The notes under the pieces: model-generated
Seen by the model: the letters and a program-made list of their open reading frames with translations, nothing else
Database searches by the model: none
Told to the model about the DNA's origin: nothing
Made by a program: the position numbers and the translations under genes
From: Anoxybacter fermentans
GTDB lineage: Bacteria; Bacillota; Halanaerobiia; DY22613
Direction: 5' to 3'
Length of the DNA stretch: 64,000 nt
Assembly (NCBI RefSeq): GCF_003991135.1
Contig: NZ_CP016379.1
Span: 1,736,001-1,800,000, forward strand
In this document: one piece after another, positions 8,987 through 17,952 of the stretch
How the letters are laid out: each line of letters begins with the position of its first letter
Position numbering within the stretch: position 1 is the first letter of the stretch

Positions 8987-10312
8987 TTATTTTTCACTAC
9001 CTGCAACCGTTAATTCTGGAACCAAAATTGCAGGAGTATAACCAAAACCGTAGAAGACAGCCTGAGTAGCCTGAAGTTTTTGACCAACCATTGTAACCCG
9101 CTTAAAAAGATCATAAATATTACCAGAAACCATAGCATCCATAACTTTACCTTTAATCTCTCCATTTTCAACAAGAAAACCGCTGCCAATATTAAGGCCA
9201 AACTCTCCAGCCAGAATATTACCAGTATGACCACCCATAACCTGATTAACAATAATTCCCTTTTTGATAGTTTTCACCATCTGATCAAAGGTGCTTTCAC
9301 CTGGCAAAAGTATAAAATTAGAAACATAAGTTGCTGGCTGTTGATCAATCCCTTTATCAAAAAGAGTCTTTTTAAATCCATTGCCTGTACTGATTGTACC
9401 ATATCGAGCCGCAGAATCCAGATCAAAGAGATAACTTTTCAAAATTCCGTTCTCTACCACCGATGTACGCCTTGCTACACTACCTTCATCATCATATGGC
9501 GTAGTACCCAACCCCCAGGGATAAGTGGGATCATCTACTATGTTAATTAGTGGACTAAAAATTTCTTCACCTAAACGATCCTTAAGGGGAGTTATACCTT
9601 TATTTACCGCCATACCGTTAACTCCGGCAAAAACCCGATACAATAAAGGCCACATAGCACCCGGATTAAAGATAATGTCCATCTTCCCAGTTTTGACCTT
9701 AAACTTCTTTTTACCAAGTTGATGATAATAGACAAACCTTTCTAATCTAGACCGGTCAAATACGAAATGCTTACTATAAATATCAAAATCACTAAATTCC
9801 CCAAAACCATCTTCTCCTCGACTGGTAATGGAAATTGTGAAATTAGTTCTTTCATAATTAATATCGAGACCAGATGAGTTAAGTATCTTTACTTTCTGAA
9901 TATTTTTACTTAAGACTAAATCACATTTAATAGTTGAATCTATTTCCAGGATTGTATTTAGCATGCTCTGACCCTGTTCTATCATCTCTTCTGCAGTCAG
10001 ATTAGCAACTTTCGGATCATAACATTGAACCTCTGAACCTTTTTCATTGGGAAATTTAATCTCTGTTTTATCACCATAACGGGCTGACAGTAGGGCACGG
10101 TTAATTAAATCTTCCCGATCTAAGTCTGTTGCAGTAGCAATTCCAAGACGACTTTCTTTATCAATCACTCTAAGACAGACACCCCGAATTTTTTTTCCGT
10201 TAATCCGGGTTATTTGATTACTATTAAACTTAATGGGTAAAGTTTCTTCTTCAACCCAATAAACTTCTGCCTGTTTAGTTTTAGTAAGTGCATCTTTTAA
10301 TAATTTTTCCAT
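8987..10312 (-). CDS. tldE: TldE/PmbA-family subunit of the TldD/TldE peptidase
   Basis: 441 residues, typical for TldE (PmbA). The chain has the TldD/PmbA fold markers (GVCLRVIDKESRLGIATATDL near 45-65, GNxLAGEFGLNIGSGFLVENGEIKG near 370-395) but no HExxxH zinc motif, as expected for the non-catalytic E subunit. With TldD it forms the metallopeptidase known to digest unfolded peptides and to trim leader sequences of ribosomal peptides such as microcin B17. It starts 3 bases after the tldD stop, and a terminator follows. This pair is separate from the peptide island at 45-58 kb, which carries its own TldD/E. Confidence 0.93.
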   Translation of the reverse strand: MEKLLKDALTKTKQAEVYWVEEETLPIKFNSNQITRINGKKIRGVCLRVIDKESRLGIATATDLDREDLINRALLSARYGDKTEIKFPNEKGSEVQCYDPKVANLTAEEMIEQGQSMLNTILEIDSTIKCDLVLSKNIQKVKILNSSGLDINYERTNFTISITSRGEDGFGEFSDFDIYSKHFVFDRSRLERFVYYHQLGKKKFKVKTGKMDIIFNPGAMWPLLYRVFAGVNGMAVNKGITPLKDRLGEEIFSPLINIVDDPTYPWGLGTTPYDDEGSVARRTSVVENGILKSYLFDLDSAARYGTISTGNGFKKTLFDKGIDQQPATYVSNFILLPGESTFDQMVKTIKKGIIVNQVMGGHTGNILAGEFGLNIGSGFLVENGEIKGKVMDAMVSGNIYDLFKRVTMVGQKLQATQAVFYGFGYTPAILVPELTVAGSEK

Positions 10313-10315
10313 AAT

Positions 10316-11677
10316 TTACTTACCTCCTACGGTAATGTTATCAATTTTAATATGGGGTGCACCCTTTCCTGATTTAATTAAAATTTGCCCTGCCTTACCA
10401 CATCCTCCTGAACGTGAAAACTTAAGATCATCACCAATAGCGCTGATATTAGCCAGAGTCTCAAAAAGATTACAGTTGACTACAATATCCCGTATCATCT
10501 CTGCAATTTTACCATCACGAATGCGATAACCATACTGAACAGCCAAAGTGAACATATTTCCAGAAGTCTGACCGCCAGCAGCACCAACCAGATAAAGCCC
10601 ATCTTTTATTGAACCAATCATTTCTTCAAATGGGGTATCACCTTTGTCAATATAAATATTGGACATCCGTACTACTGGAGCAAAAGTAAAATCTTTTGCC
10701 CTACTATTACCTGAAAGTTCCTCTCCCATCTTACCAGCAGTTTCCCGCGAATGAAGTCTTCCCGTCAAAATTCCATTTTTAATTAGATAAGTCTTTTTAG
10801 CTTTTACTCCATCATCATCATACACAATAGAGCCTGGATGGCCTGGTAGACTACCATCATCAATAACATTCAAGATCGGCTTACCAAAGACCCGTCCCAG
10901 TTTCATGGTCTCTCTTAATGCATCATTATCAGCAACACCATCTGCTTCACTTAGATGCCCGAAAGCTTCATGGATAAAGACACCTGCTGCATCCGGATCC
11001 ATTATTACTGTGTAGTTTCCGGCATTTACAGGTTCGGCATCTAAAAGAGCCAGGGCTTTTTCAGCAGCCTTTAAAACCTCTTCTTCTTTATCAAGAAGCA
11101 GACTAAAATCATCACTACCACCTAAGGCTACAATAGTCCTCTGTGTATCACGACCCCTTCTAGCAAAAATTACCATTCTCAAACCACAGATCAACTCTTC
11201 CTGATCAATATAAGTTCCTTCATTATTTGCAAAAAATTTCTGGCTAGCCTGCTCATAATAACTGACCTGGGTTGTGGCAATTCCCTTAAGGTTCAATACC
11301 AATTGGTTATACTTATTTAATAGTTCGCGTTTCTCTTCTAAAGAAATTTGCCGTGGATCCATTTTTGGAGTAACGCGTACCTTATCTTCTACTACAGGAG
11401 CCTGAGCCAGTTGATAAATCTCCTTTCGATATTGACCTGCCACTTTGGCCCGATTAAAAGCAGTCTGTACAGCCTCTTTAGTCTGATTTAAATCATTAAA
11501 GGAAAAATGACCCCACCCGCCCCGGTAAAATCCCCGGGCATGTCCTCCTTCTTTTCTGCTGATAGAAATATCCTTCAACTGCTGGCCCTGATATTCAATA
11601 CCAACAATCTGTAGCTTTTCATAGCGGATATCCTGGTATCCTTCATCAGTAAAACCTGCCCTTAATATTCCCTTCAT
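10316..11677 (-). CDS. tldD: TldD-family zinc metallopeptidase subunit
   Basis: 453 residues, normal family length. The zinc-binding HExxxH motif is visible as HEAFGH at 236-241, followed by the conserved HLSEADGV and later by TSGNMF and the C-terminal GGCGK stretch. It is the catalytic half of TldD/TldE. An AAAGGAGGGAG ribosome site precedes the ATG. The ISL3-family element starts only 28 bases upstream of the start codon, so the ancestral promoter has been separated from the gene; expression now probably depends on read-through from, or a promoter in, the insertion sequence. Confidence 0.95.
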   Translation of the reverse strand: MKGILRAGFTDEGYQDIRYEKLQIVGIEYQGQQLKDISISRKEGGHARGFYRGGWGHFSFNDLNQTKEAVQTAFNRAKVAGQYRKEIYQLAQAPVVEDKVRVTPKMDPRQISLEEKRELLNKYNQLVLNLKGIATTQVSYYEQASQKFFANNEGTYIDQEELICGLRMVIFARRGRDTQRTIVALGGSDDFSLLLDKEEEVLKAAEKALALLDAEPVNAGNYTVIMDPDAAGVFIHEAFGHLSEADGVADNDALRETMKLGRVFGKPILNVIDDGSLPGHPGSIVYDDDGVKAKKTYLIKNGILTGRLHSRETAGKMGEELSGNSRAKDFTFAPVVRMSNIYIDKGDTPFEEMIGSIKDGLYLVGAAGGQTSGNMFTLAVQYGYRIRDGKIAEMIRDIVVNCNLFETLANISAIGDDLKFSRSGGCGKAGQILIKSGKGAPHIKIDNITVGGK

Positions 11678-11705
11678 CTAAAACTCCCTCCTTTTAAAAT
11701 TTAAA

Positions 11706-13100
11706 GGCTCTCCGTCAAATGTTGTGAAAGATAAGTTGGCTCCGTTGAATTGATTGGTAAATTGATTTTGAAATAAACATTTAAATTTAATAACTTAACA
11801 TTGCATTAAATACTCTTCTCCTTAGATTCATAACATTTGGAACACCATATCCAATCCTTTTGATCAATTTAATCTTGTTATTGATACCCTCAGCAAAGCC
11901 ATTGGTTATCTTAGTCTTAAAATAATTTAGTATTTTTTCTTCCCATCTTTGTATTATCTTTTTTACCTGGTAAAAAGGCATCAGCTTGCTTTTTATTACT
12001 TCTTTATACCACCTTTTTAGAGCTCTGGTGGCTTCTTTCACATCATCTAGCTGCAATAGGTCTCTGAATTCCTCTTTTAATTCCCAGGCCTTTTCTAGAG
12101 CTGGACTGAGTTCAAATAATTTGATGAGCTTTTCATGTTCTTCATCTGTCAATTCTTCAGCTCGTTTTTGGAGTAATAAACGACTTTGAAAAAACTTTCT
12201 TCTCTGATGATTATTTACTGTTTGTTGAACTTGTTTTCTAACTTCATCAAGGGCTCTGTTCATTAAAGTTACAAGATGAAATTTATCTATAACAATTTTT
12301 GCATGAGTAAATGCTGCATCTGCTACTGCTTTGAACGGCCGCCACATATCCATAGAGATCGATTGAATCTGTCGTCTTTGTTCATCTTCCCAACAATTAA
12401 AGTAGTCAATTAAATCATCCTTTTTGCGAGTAGGTAAAATGTCAATTAACTCCCGATTAATTGGATCTGTAATGCTAACTCCATATTTATGGCGTTTTAA
12501 AACTGCAAATTCATCGATATTGATGGCTTTTAATTGACTAAGTTTTGAAACTTGTTGTTTAATGAGAGGGTCAACTACTTTTTTAACTGCATTATTAACA
12601 GCTGTATAACTTAACCCGTTTTCTCTAGCAACTTTAGAATAATCCTTGCTGACAGTTTCTTTAGCAAGATATTTATCAAAGCGTTTGGTTTTACGGGCAT
12701 ATTTATCAATACTTTCATATTTTTCAGGGATACCCCTCTTATGACAATAAGGACAACGATATCTTTTTTTTAGAAGTCTAATGATTACTAGTTTACCTCT
12801 TATGGGGATGTCTCTAATATTTTGCCATTTTGTATCATGGATTTTATTAGTGATATTACCACACTGAGGACACACAATGTGATTTTTCTTTGCTTCAGCG
12901 ATAAAAATATATCTGTCCTCCGTTGAAATAATTTCAGTTGCAATAATGTCTGGCAAATCAAGAAATTTTATGATATTATTATATTGCATTTGCTGGACTC
13001 CTTTCTTTGGTTTTTAGTTCGCAACTAATTAATTCAACGGAGCCAGCAAATGCCTTTTTATTTTTTATAATTTTTTCTTCACAACATTAATTATAGACCC
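11706..13100 (-). mobile_element. ISL3-family insertion sequence, copy A (complete)
   Basis: 1395 bp. The ends GGCTCTCCGTCAAATGTTGTGAA and GGGTCTATAATTAATGTTGTGAA are imperfect inverted repeats. Both sides carry the 8-base target duplication AATTTAAA (11698-11705 and 13101-13108), the size typical of ISL3. The intact duplication and intact transposase indicate recent movement. Confidence 0.95.
11787..12989 (-). CDS. ISL3-family transposase (copy A, intact)
   Basis: 400 residues. An N-terminal zinc ribbon with CPQCGN (about 40-45) and CPYCHKRG (about 79-86) is followed by a helix-turn-helix region and a DDE catalytic domain containing INIDEFAV, SMDMWRPFKAV and the conserved C-terminal NGFAEGINNKIKLIKRIGYGV. 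It is nearly identical to the copies at 34176-35378 and 37470-38671. It catalyses cut-and-paste or copy-out movement of this element. Confidence 0.97.
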   Translation of the reverse strand: MQYNNIIKFLDLPDIIATEIISTEDRYIFIAEAKKNHIVCPQCGNITNKIHDTKWQNIRDIPIRGKLVIIRLLKKRYRCPYCHKRGIPEKYESIDKYARKTKRFDKYLAKETVSKDYSKVARENGLSYTAVNNAVKKVVDPLIKQQVSKLSQLKAINIDEFAVLKRHKYGVSITDPINRELIDILPTRKKDDLIDYFNCWEDEQRRQIQSISMDMWRPFKAVADAAFTHAKIVIDKFHLVTLMNRALDEVRKQVQQTVNNHQRRKFFQSRLLLQKRAEELTDEEHEKLIKLFELSPALEKAWELKEEFRDLLQLDDVKEATRALKRWYKEVIKSKLMPFYQVKKIIQRWEEKILNYFKTKITNGFAEGINNKIKLIKRIGYGVPNVMNLRRRVFNAMLSY

Positions 13101-13119
13101 AATTTAAATTAATGATTTT

Positions 13120-13241
13120 ACTGCAAAAAGTAATTTTTCGCTTTAAAAGAAATTTTTCAAACCATCTAAAGTTCGACTGAAATCTCACTAAAATAGTTAA
13201 ACAAAAAATTTCTATGGCGTTCAAAATTAGCTTTTTGCAGT
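13120..13241. repeat. Palindromic MITE-like element, copy 2 (short form)
   Basis: Short version (about 122 bp) lacking the two internal hairpins. Ends ACTGCAAAAAG and CTTTTTGCAGT, flanked by TGATTTT and TTTAATCA. It lies directly beyond the target duplication of ISL3 copy A. Confidence 0.88.
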
Positions 13242-13330
13242 TTAATCATTAATTAATTTTACTAACAATTATCAGATTCGCCATTAGTTTAAAAAATCCT
13301 TCGTAATGCGAAATTCTTTTTTTAAAAAAA

Positions 13331-13356
13331 GGGGAGATTTTCAAAAATATCTCCCC
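13331..13356 (-). terminator. Terminator of ridA
   Basis: GGGGAGAT and ATCTCCCC form the stem, followed on the minus strand by a run of seven T. It is 14 bases beyond the ridA stop. Confidence 0.9.
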
Positions 13357-13370
13357 TGAATGCCTGCACT

Positions 13371-13754
13371 TTAATCTATAACTGCAATGGCCTCAATCTC
13401 GACTAATACATCTTTAGGTAAGCGGGCAACTTCTACACAGGCCCGTGCAGGATATGGTTCATCGAAGAATTCGGCATAAACTTCATTGATTTTAGGAAAA
13501 TCATCCATATTTTTAATATAAACAGTACATTTAACAACCTGAGACATATTAGCACCAGCTTCTTCAAGAATATTTTTTATATTCTCCAAAGCCTGACGGG
13601 TCTGTTCCTGAACATCATTACTAACCAGTTCGCCCTTTGCGTTAAATGGAATCTGACCACTGGTAAAGACCATATTACCGACCTTAATAGCCTGGGAATA
13701 TGGACCAATAGCTGCAGGTGCTTGATTACAGTTGACTTTAATTTTTTTACCCAT
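13371..13754 (-). CDS. ridA: RidA family reactive enamine/imine deaminase
   Basis: 127 residues, the usual RidA (YjgF/YER057c/UK114) length. Recognisable blocks are [12 protein letters not shown] near 12-23, VFTSGQIP near 29-36, and [12 protein letters not shown] near 102-113, with the substrate-binding Arg in ARACVEV. It hydrolyses 2-aminoacrylate and similar enamines released by PLP enzymes. It acts as a cytosolic trimer. It is monocistronic, between a MITE-like element and a terminator. Confidence 0.95.
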   Translation of the reverse strand: MGKKIKVNCNQAPAAIGPYSQAIKVGNMVFTSGQIPFNAKGELVSNDVQEQTRQALENIKNILEEAGANMSQVVKCTVYIKNMDDFPKINEVYAEFFDEPYPARACVEVARLPKDVLVEIEAIAVID

Positions 13755-13800
13755 CTTTTTATCTCTCCTTTTAATATTTTTTTATTAACTATATAGTTAT

Positions 13801-14009
13801 ACTGCAAAAAGCTAATTTTTCACTTCTTGAGAAATTTTTCGAATCATCTAAAGCTCAATTTCCGCCGAAATAAGGCTTTCTAATCAAAGGACCCTCCTGG
13901 CCCTTGATTAGCTCATCACCTCCTGTGATGAGGTCTTATTTCGTCGGAAATCTCGCTAAGATGATTTGGCGAAAAATTTCTATATCGCTCAAAATTAACT
14001 TTTTGCAGT
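13801..14009. repeat. Palindromic MITE-like element, copy 3 (long form)
   Basis: Full-length form between ridA and the penicillin-binding protein gene. Outer stem arms TTTCCGCCGAAATAAGG / CTTATTTCGTCGGAAAT and two nested hairpins whose minus-strand loops read AGGAGG. Confidence 0.92.
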
Positions 14010-14031
14010 ATAATCACTATATATATCTTTT

Positions 14032-16080
14032 CTATTGGTTCAAAGATTCCTGCTTATTATCAAGATTATTCTGATAATATTCCATTAGAATTTGCCTTGC
14101 TACTTCAATTGCTTCCTGACTCCCATTATTTGCATCCTCAATTCCCACAAGGAGGAGAAATTCCGGGCCAGATGCAGGATAGTAGCAGACAAACCACCCC
14201 ATAACCCGTCCTTCTGATAATTGAGCTGTTCCAGTCTTTCCCGCCAGATTCAGTCCCGGAATATAGGCCGTATGAGCTAAAGCGGTCTCATCCTGAACTG
14301 TAACTTTTAACACATCCTGAAGAAGAGTAAGATTCTCAGAAGAAGCAATAGTATCTTTCCATACTTTAGCTTTTTCTTCAATAGATAACAGAACTGGCTT
14401 ACGCAGTTTACCATCTGTAGCAATGGCTGAATAAATTATGGCAAGGTGTAAGGGAGTCATTAATATCTGGCCTTGACCGTACCCGGTATCAGCCAATAAA
14501 ATAGTATTGGTAATAGGTTTCCTGGATGCCAAAGTAGAATAAGCCACATCTAATGTAAAGGGAATCTTTTGACCAAATCCTACCCGTTCAGCGATCTTAA
14601 AGAGAGGTTCACTTCCCATTCTATATGCAAGTTGTGCAAAATAGATATTATCTGACCACTTCATGGCACCATAAAGGTCAACTGGCCCTGTAGGTCGCGA
14701 TACCCTCTTAACACGGTAACTACCCCAGCCTGGTTCAGCCCGCCAGGTATCTTCTGAAATCTCCACTTTTTTCTCTGGGTCATATTCAGGATAAAATTCT
14801 AAAGCTGCCAGAGCTGTCAGAGGTTTAAATGTTGATCCTGGAATATATCTTCCCTGAATTGGTCGATTTACCAATGGTTTTGCTGGATCATTTAAAATTT
14901 TACTCAAATGGGTTGAAGACTTACCCAGAAGGAATTCATTAACATCATAACCAGGAAAACTCCCCAGTGCCAGAATCTCACCTGTCTCCGGCACCATTGC
15001 AATCACTACACCACTCCGTTCTCCCATAGCTAATTCGCTAATTTTCTGCAACCTTTGATCTATAGTTAAAATAAGATCATTCCCCTTCTGACTCCGGGTA
15101 AATTTAACCATTGCCTGTTCTTTGCCTTCCTTATCTAAAATTCTGATCATATATCCCGGTTTACCAGCAAGAAATTTTTCAAATTTTTTCTCTAAACCAG
15201 TACGACCAACCTTATCCCCCAATTCATACCCTTCTGTCGCCCAGTCCTGAAGTTCTTTTTGGTTAATCTCCCCCAAATAGCCCACTGTAGGAGCTAAACT
15301 TTTTGGTCCAAAGTAAACCCTTCCTTCATAGCTGGAAGCTAAAACTCCAGGAATGGCCAGAAATTTATCTTTTTTTGTTAACCACTCATCTTTTGTGATT
15401 GAACGGAGGGGAACAAAGAGGTCTGGCCTGACCCATTTTTGCTGTAAAGCCTGTTCAATTCGTTCAGGAGTCATATCCAACAGTTTTGCCAGGCTGTTTA
15501 TAGCCTCATCCCAATTTTCCATTTTACCTGGAACCAATCCAATCCGGTAGATAATTCCCGGGCCAACCAATTTCTCTCCATTTCTGTCATAGATATTACC
15601 CCGCTCTGCAGGAAGACGGGTAACTGCCAGACTGTAACTCAAATCTGAAAGTTGGGGCAAAATATTGGTTGACTTCCAATCAATTCGCCATTCCTTTTCT
15701 TCATACACCAAATGAAGGATTTGATCCATATTAATCTCGCCCACAGTCCAGGTTAACATCTTCCCCTTAACAGGTATCTCTACCCGATTATCTTTAATCT
15801 CCCATTTCTGGCCATCAGCAGGTCTAACCATCTCAAGTTTCAGTTCAATCTTTCCAAGCTGCTCATAAGTCTCCCTATACCGATTGACAAAAAAGTCTTT
15901 TTTAACCCTGGCTTTTGCCTCACTGCTCAACATTTGATAAATTTCTTCATATTGTCCATTTTCCAACCCGCGCAAAAAAACCTGAGCTGTTTCATCAGGA
16001 TCTGGTCTAAAAAATACACAGCCACTTATTAACAATATAATTAAGATCATCAATAAACCAATACTGATTTTCTTTCTCAC
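14032..16080 (-). CDS. Class B penicillin-binding protein with MecA-N-like domain (lipoprotein)
   Basis: 682 residues. An N-terminal hydrophobic segment ends in a lipobox-like ISGC at about 18-21, so it is probably membrane- or lipid-anchored outside the cell. An NTF2-like MecA-N domain (about 30-140) is followed by a PBP dimerisation domain (RGNIYDRNGEKL near 160) and a transpeptidase domain with STFK (catalytic Ser), SDN and KTGT motifs. It crosslinks peptidoglycan stem peptides. MecA-like architecture occurs in many Firmicutes and does not prove beta-lactam resistance. Flanked by MITE-like elements on both sides. Confidence 0.93.
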   Translation of the reverse strand: MRKKISIGLLMILIILLISGCVFFRPDPDETAQVFLRGLENGQYEEIYQMLSSEAKARVKKDFFVNRYRETYEQLGKIELKLEMVRPADGQKWEIKDNRVEIPVKGKMLTWTVGEINMDQILHLVYEEKEWRIDWKSTNILPQLSDLSYSLAVTRLPAERGNIYDRNGEKLVGPGIIYRIGLVPGKMENWDEAINSLAKLLDMTPERIEQALQQKWVRPDLFVPLRSITKDEWLTKKDKFLAIPGVLASSYEGRVYFGPKSLAPTVGYLGEINQKELQDWATEGYELGDKVGRTGLEKKFEKFLAGKPGYMIRILDKEGKEQAMVKFTRSQKGNDLILTIDQRLQKISELAMGERSGVVIAMVPETGEILALGSFPGYDVNEFLLGKSSTHLSKILNDPAKPLVNRPIQGRYIPGSTFKPLTALAALEFYPEYDPEKKVEISEDTWRAEPGWGSYRVKRVSRPTGPVDLYGAMKWSDNIYFAQLAYRMGSEPLFKIAERVGFGQKIPFTLDVAYSTLASRKPITNTILLADTGYGQGQILMTPLHLAIIYSAIATDGKLRKPVLLSIEEKAKVWKDTIASSENLTLLQDVLKVTVQDETALAHTAYIPGLNLAGKTGTAQLSEGRVMGWFVCYYPASGPEFLLLVGIEDANNGSQEAIEVARQILMEYYQNNLDNKQESLNQ

Positions 16081-16114
16081 TTTAAATCACCTCAGGTTTT
16101 TTATAAATGATAAA

Positions 16115-16237
16115 ACTGCAAAAAGCTAATTTTGTGCGACATAGAAATTTTTCGTTAAACCATCTTATTTCGAATGAAATCGAACTTTAGATGGTTCGAA
16201 AAGTTTCTCTTGAAGCGAAAAATTAGCTTTTTGCAGT
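16115..16237. repeat. Palindromic MITE-like element, copy 4 (short form)
   Basis: About 123 bp between the penicillin-binding protein and DUF445 genes. Ends ACTGCAAAAAGC and GCTTTTTGCAGT. TAAA occurs just outside the TGAT/ATCA ends on both sides, a possible target duplication. Confidence 0.9.
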
Positions 16238-16272
16238 TTAATCATAAATACTTTTATCCTCCTGCCATCATA

Positions 16273-17826
16273 TTAACCAAACAAAAGGTTTATTAACGGT
16301 GTAACAAAACCCATCAGCAATCCAAGATAAAAACCAAATAGGGTAATGGCACGCAATTCAACACTCATTACCTGTAAAACTAAAGCTTCCATCTCTTCTA
16401 ACTCAAATGATAAAACTTTCTCCTCTACTAATTTATCAAAATTTATAGCATTGATAATCTTACCCAAATAATTACGATTTACAAAATTCAACAGGTCCAA
16501 TACCCCGTTCTCTACTTTCTTAATGGTGGTCAGTTTCAGATTAGCAAAAAAAGATTTAACCTGCTGCTGACGAAGAGCTCTCAATTGATCTTTGATTAAT
16601 TTGCTAATCACTTTCTCAACAAAATCAGCATTAAGAAAATCTATCAATAACTGCCTGATAAATCGTCCAGTCTTTTTAGATTCTAAAACTTCATTTGAGT
16701 TAAAAGAAACTTCCTGAACTACAGCAGCTTGACATATTGATTCTTCTAACTTTTTCGTAGTTAAAATTAAATTCTCTAAATTATCAAGACAATTATCTAT
16801 AAATTCCCTGGAAGTCATTTTATTAAAGAGAAATTCACTAATGCTTAAAACTACCTTTTCATCAATCCGATTGGCCAACTCTGAAACCCTGGTATCCAGT
16901 ATGGTATCTATAACATCATTTATCTTTTTCAACAATTCATATTGATTTAATGGGTCATTGATAAAATCAGCTATCTGATTTATAAGCTGTTCTGCAATCT
17001 TATCCCGATCAGCAAAAAATTTACCCAATAGACCCATCAATAAACTTTGATCAAAAAACTGATCTATTCTCTTCTTAATCTGGCTTTTGGTCTCAGCAGA
17101 AGTTAGATAGGCCATGATCTGTTCTGTAAATTTTGGTCCCTGATCTAATAAAAAGGCCTTAATTCCATTGACTATATTTTTAGGAATCAAATTTTTAAGC
17201 TGTTTTTCACTATTCTGCCAATCTATAATTCGGGTGTGTAAAAAAAGATTAATCCTTTCTAAAACAATCGGACTTTTTAGACCTGTCAACAGATACTCAC
17301 GAATATCATATTTTAACTTTTGATAGTAATCAGAACTGAGAAACTCTTCTTTATCCTGAAAAATCCTTTCGGTCAAATATCTCTCAAGAACTTCAATAGT
17401 TTTTTCAGAACGAATGATCTCTAAAATTAGAGTAACAATATAATCACTTAATTCTTTAAACATCTCCTCTCGTACTTTAAAATCTGGAATAACAAATTCT
17501 AAAAGTTCATCAACAGTCCGCTCCTCTTTTTGCAAGTGACGAGCCCCGTCTTGTACCAGTTTTCTGATTCGTTCCCGGGTCTCAGGAGTTTCTAAAATAT
17601 TTTGAAAAGCATCTTCTGTCAATAAATGTTCCCCTACAGTCTTCCCAATACTTCTGGCTAAATCCTTATGCCGTTTAGGTATTACTCCCTGCAAACTGGA
17701 AATTTCTTTACCAAAAATTCGAACAGGTTTAATTGGACGAAAAAGCATCTTAATGGCAATCCAGTTGGTAATATATCCAATCCCCGCCCCTACCAGAGGA
17801 CTTACTATAAAAATTGAAGCTTTCAC
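16273..17826 (-). CDS. DUF445 family membrane-associated protein
   Basis: 517 residues. The N-terminus (PLVGAGIGYITNWIAIKMLFRP) is the hallmark of the DUF445/YheB family, and the C-terminus has a hydrophobic segment (ITLFGFYLGLLMGFVTPLINLLF). The middle is long, charged and helical, with several repeats of the DUF445 pattern. So it is probably anchored by both ends with a large cytoplasmic or peripheral helical body. The function is unknown. It sits alone between a SpoIID-type gene and a penicillin-binding protein gene, a context compatible with envelope work. Confidence 0.85.
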   Translation of the reverse strand: MKASIFIVSPLVGAGIGYITNWIAIKMLFRPIKPVRIFGKEISSLQGVIPKRHKDLARSIGKTVGEHLLTEDAFQNILETPETRERIRKLVQDGARHLQKEERTVDELLEFVIPDFKVREEMFKELSDYIVTLILEIIRSEKTIEVLERYLTERIFQDKEEFLSSDYYQKLKYDIREYLLTGLKSPIVLERINLFLHTRIIDWQNSEKQLKNLIPKNIVNGIKAFLLDQGPKFTEQIMAYLTSAETKSQIKKRIDQFFDQSLLMGLLGKFFADRDKIAEQLINQIADFINDPLNQYELLKKINDVIDTILDTRVSELANRIDEKVVLSISEFLFNKMTSREFIDNCLDNLENLILTTKKLEESICQAAVVQEVSFNSNEVLESKKTGRFIRQLLIDFLNADFVEKVISKLIKDQLRALRQQQVKSFFANLKLTTIKKVENGVLDLLNFVNRNYLGKIINAINFDKLVEEKVLSFELEEMEALVLQVMSVELRAITLFGFYLGLLMGFVTPLINLLFG

Positions 17827-17924
17827 TTTAACCTCAACCCCTTTTATATATTCCTGATCAAATACTATAAGGCTAGCAACAGTTTAGGTCTTCATACACA
17901 GATTTTAACTATGCTTAAAAAAAG

Positions 17925-17940
17925 ACACCCATTCAGGGTA
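17925..17940 (-). terminator. Terminator of the SpoIID-like gene
   Basis: A small ACCC-TGAAT-GGGT hairpin followed by TGTCTTTTTTT on the minus strand, 13 bases after the stop. Confidence 0.7.
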
Positions 17941-17952
17941 TTATAACCTAAG

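Noticed and set aside
14032-16080. Penicillin-binding protein as a mecA resistance gene
   Set aside because: MecA-N domains are common in Firmicute class B PBPs; no mec regulators are near.
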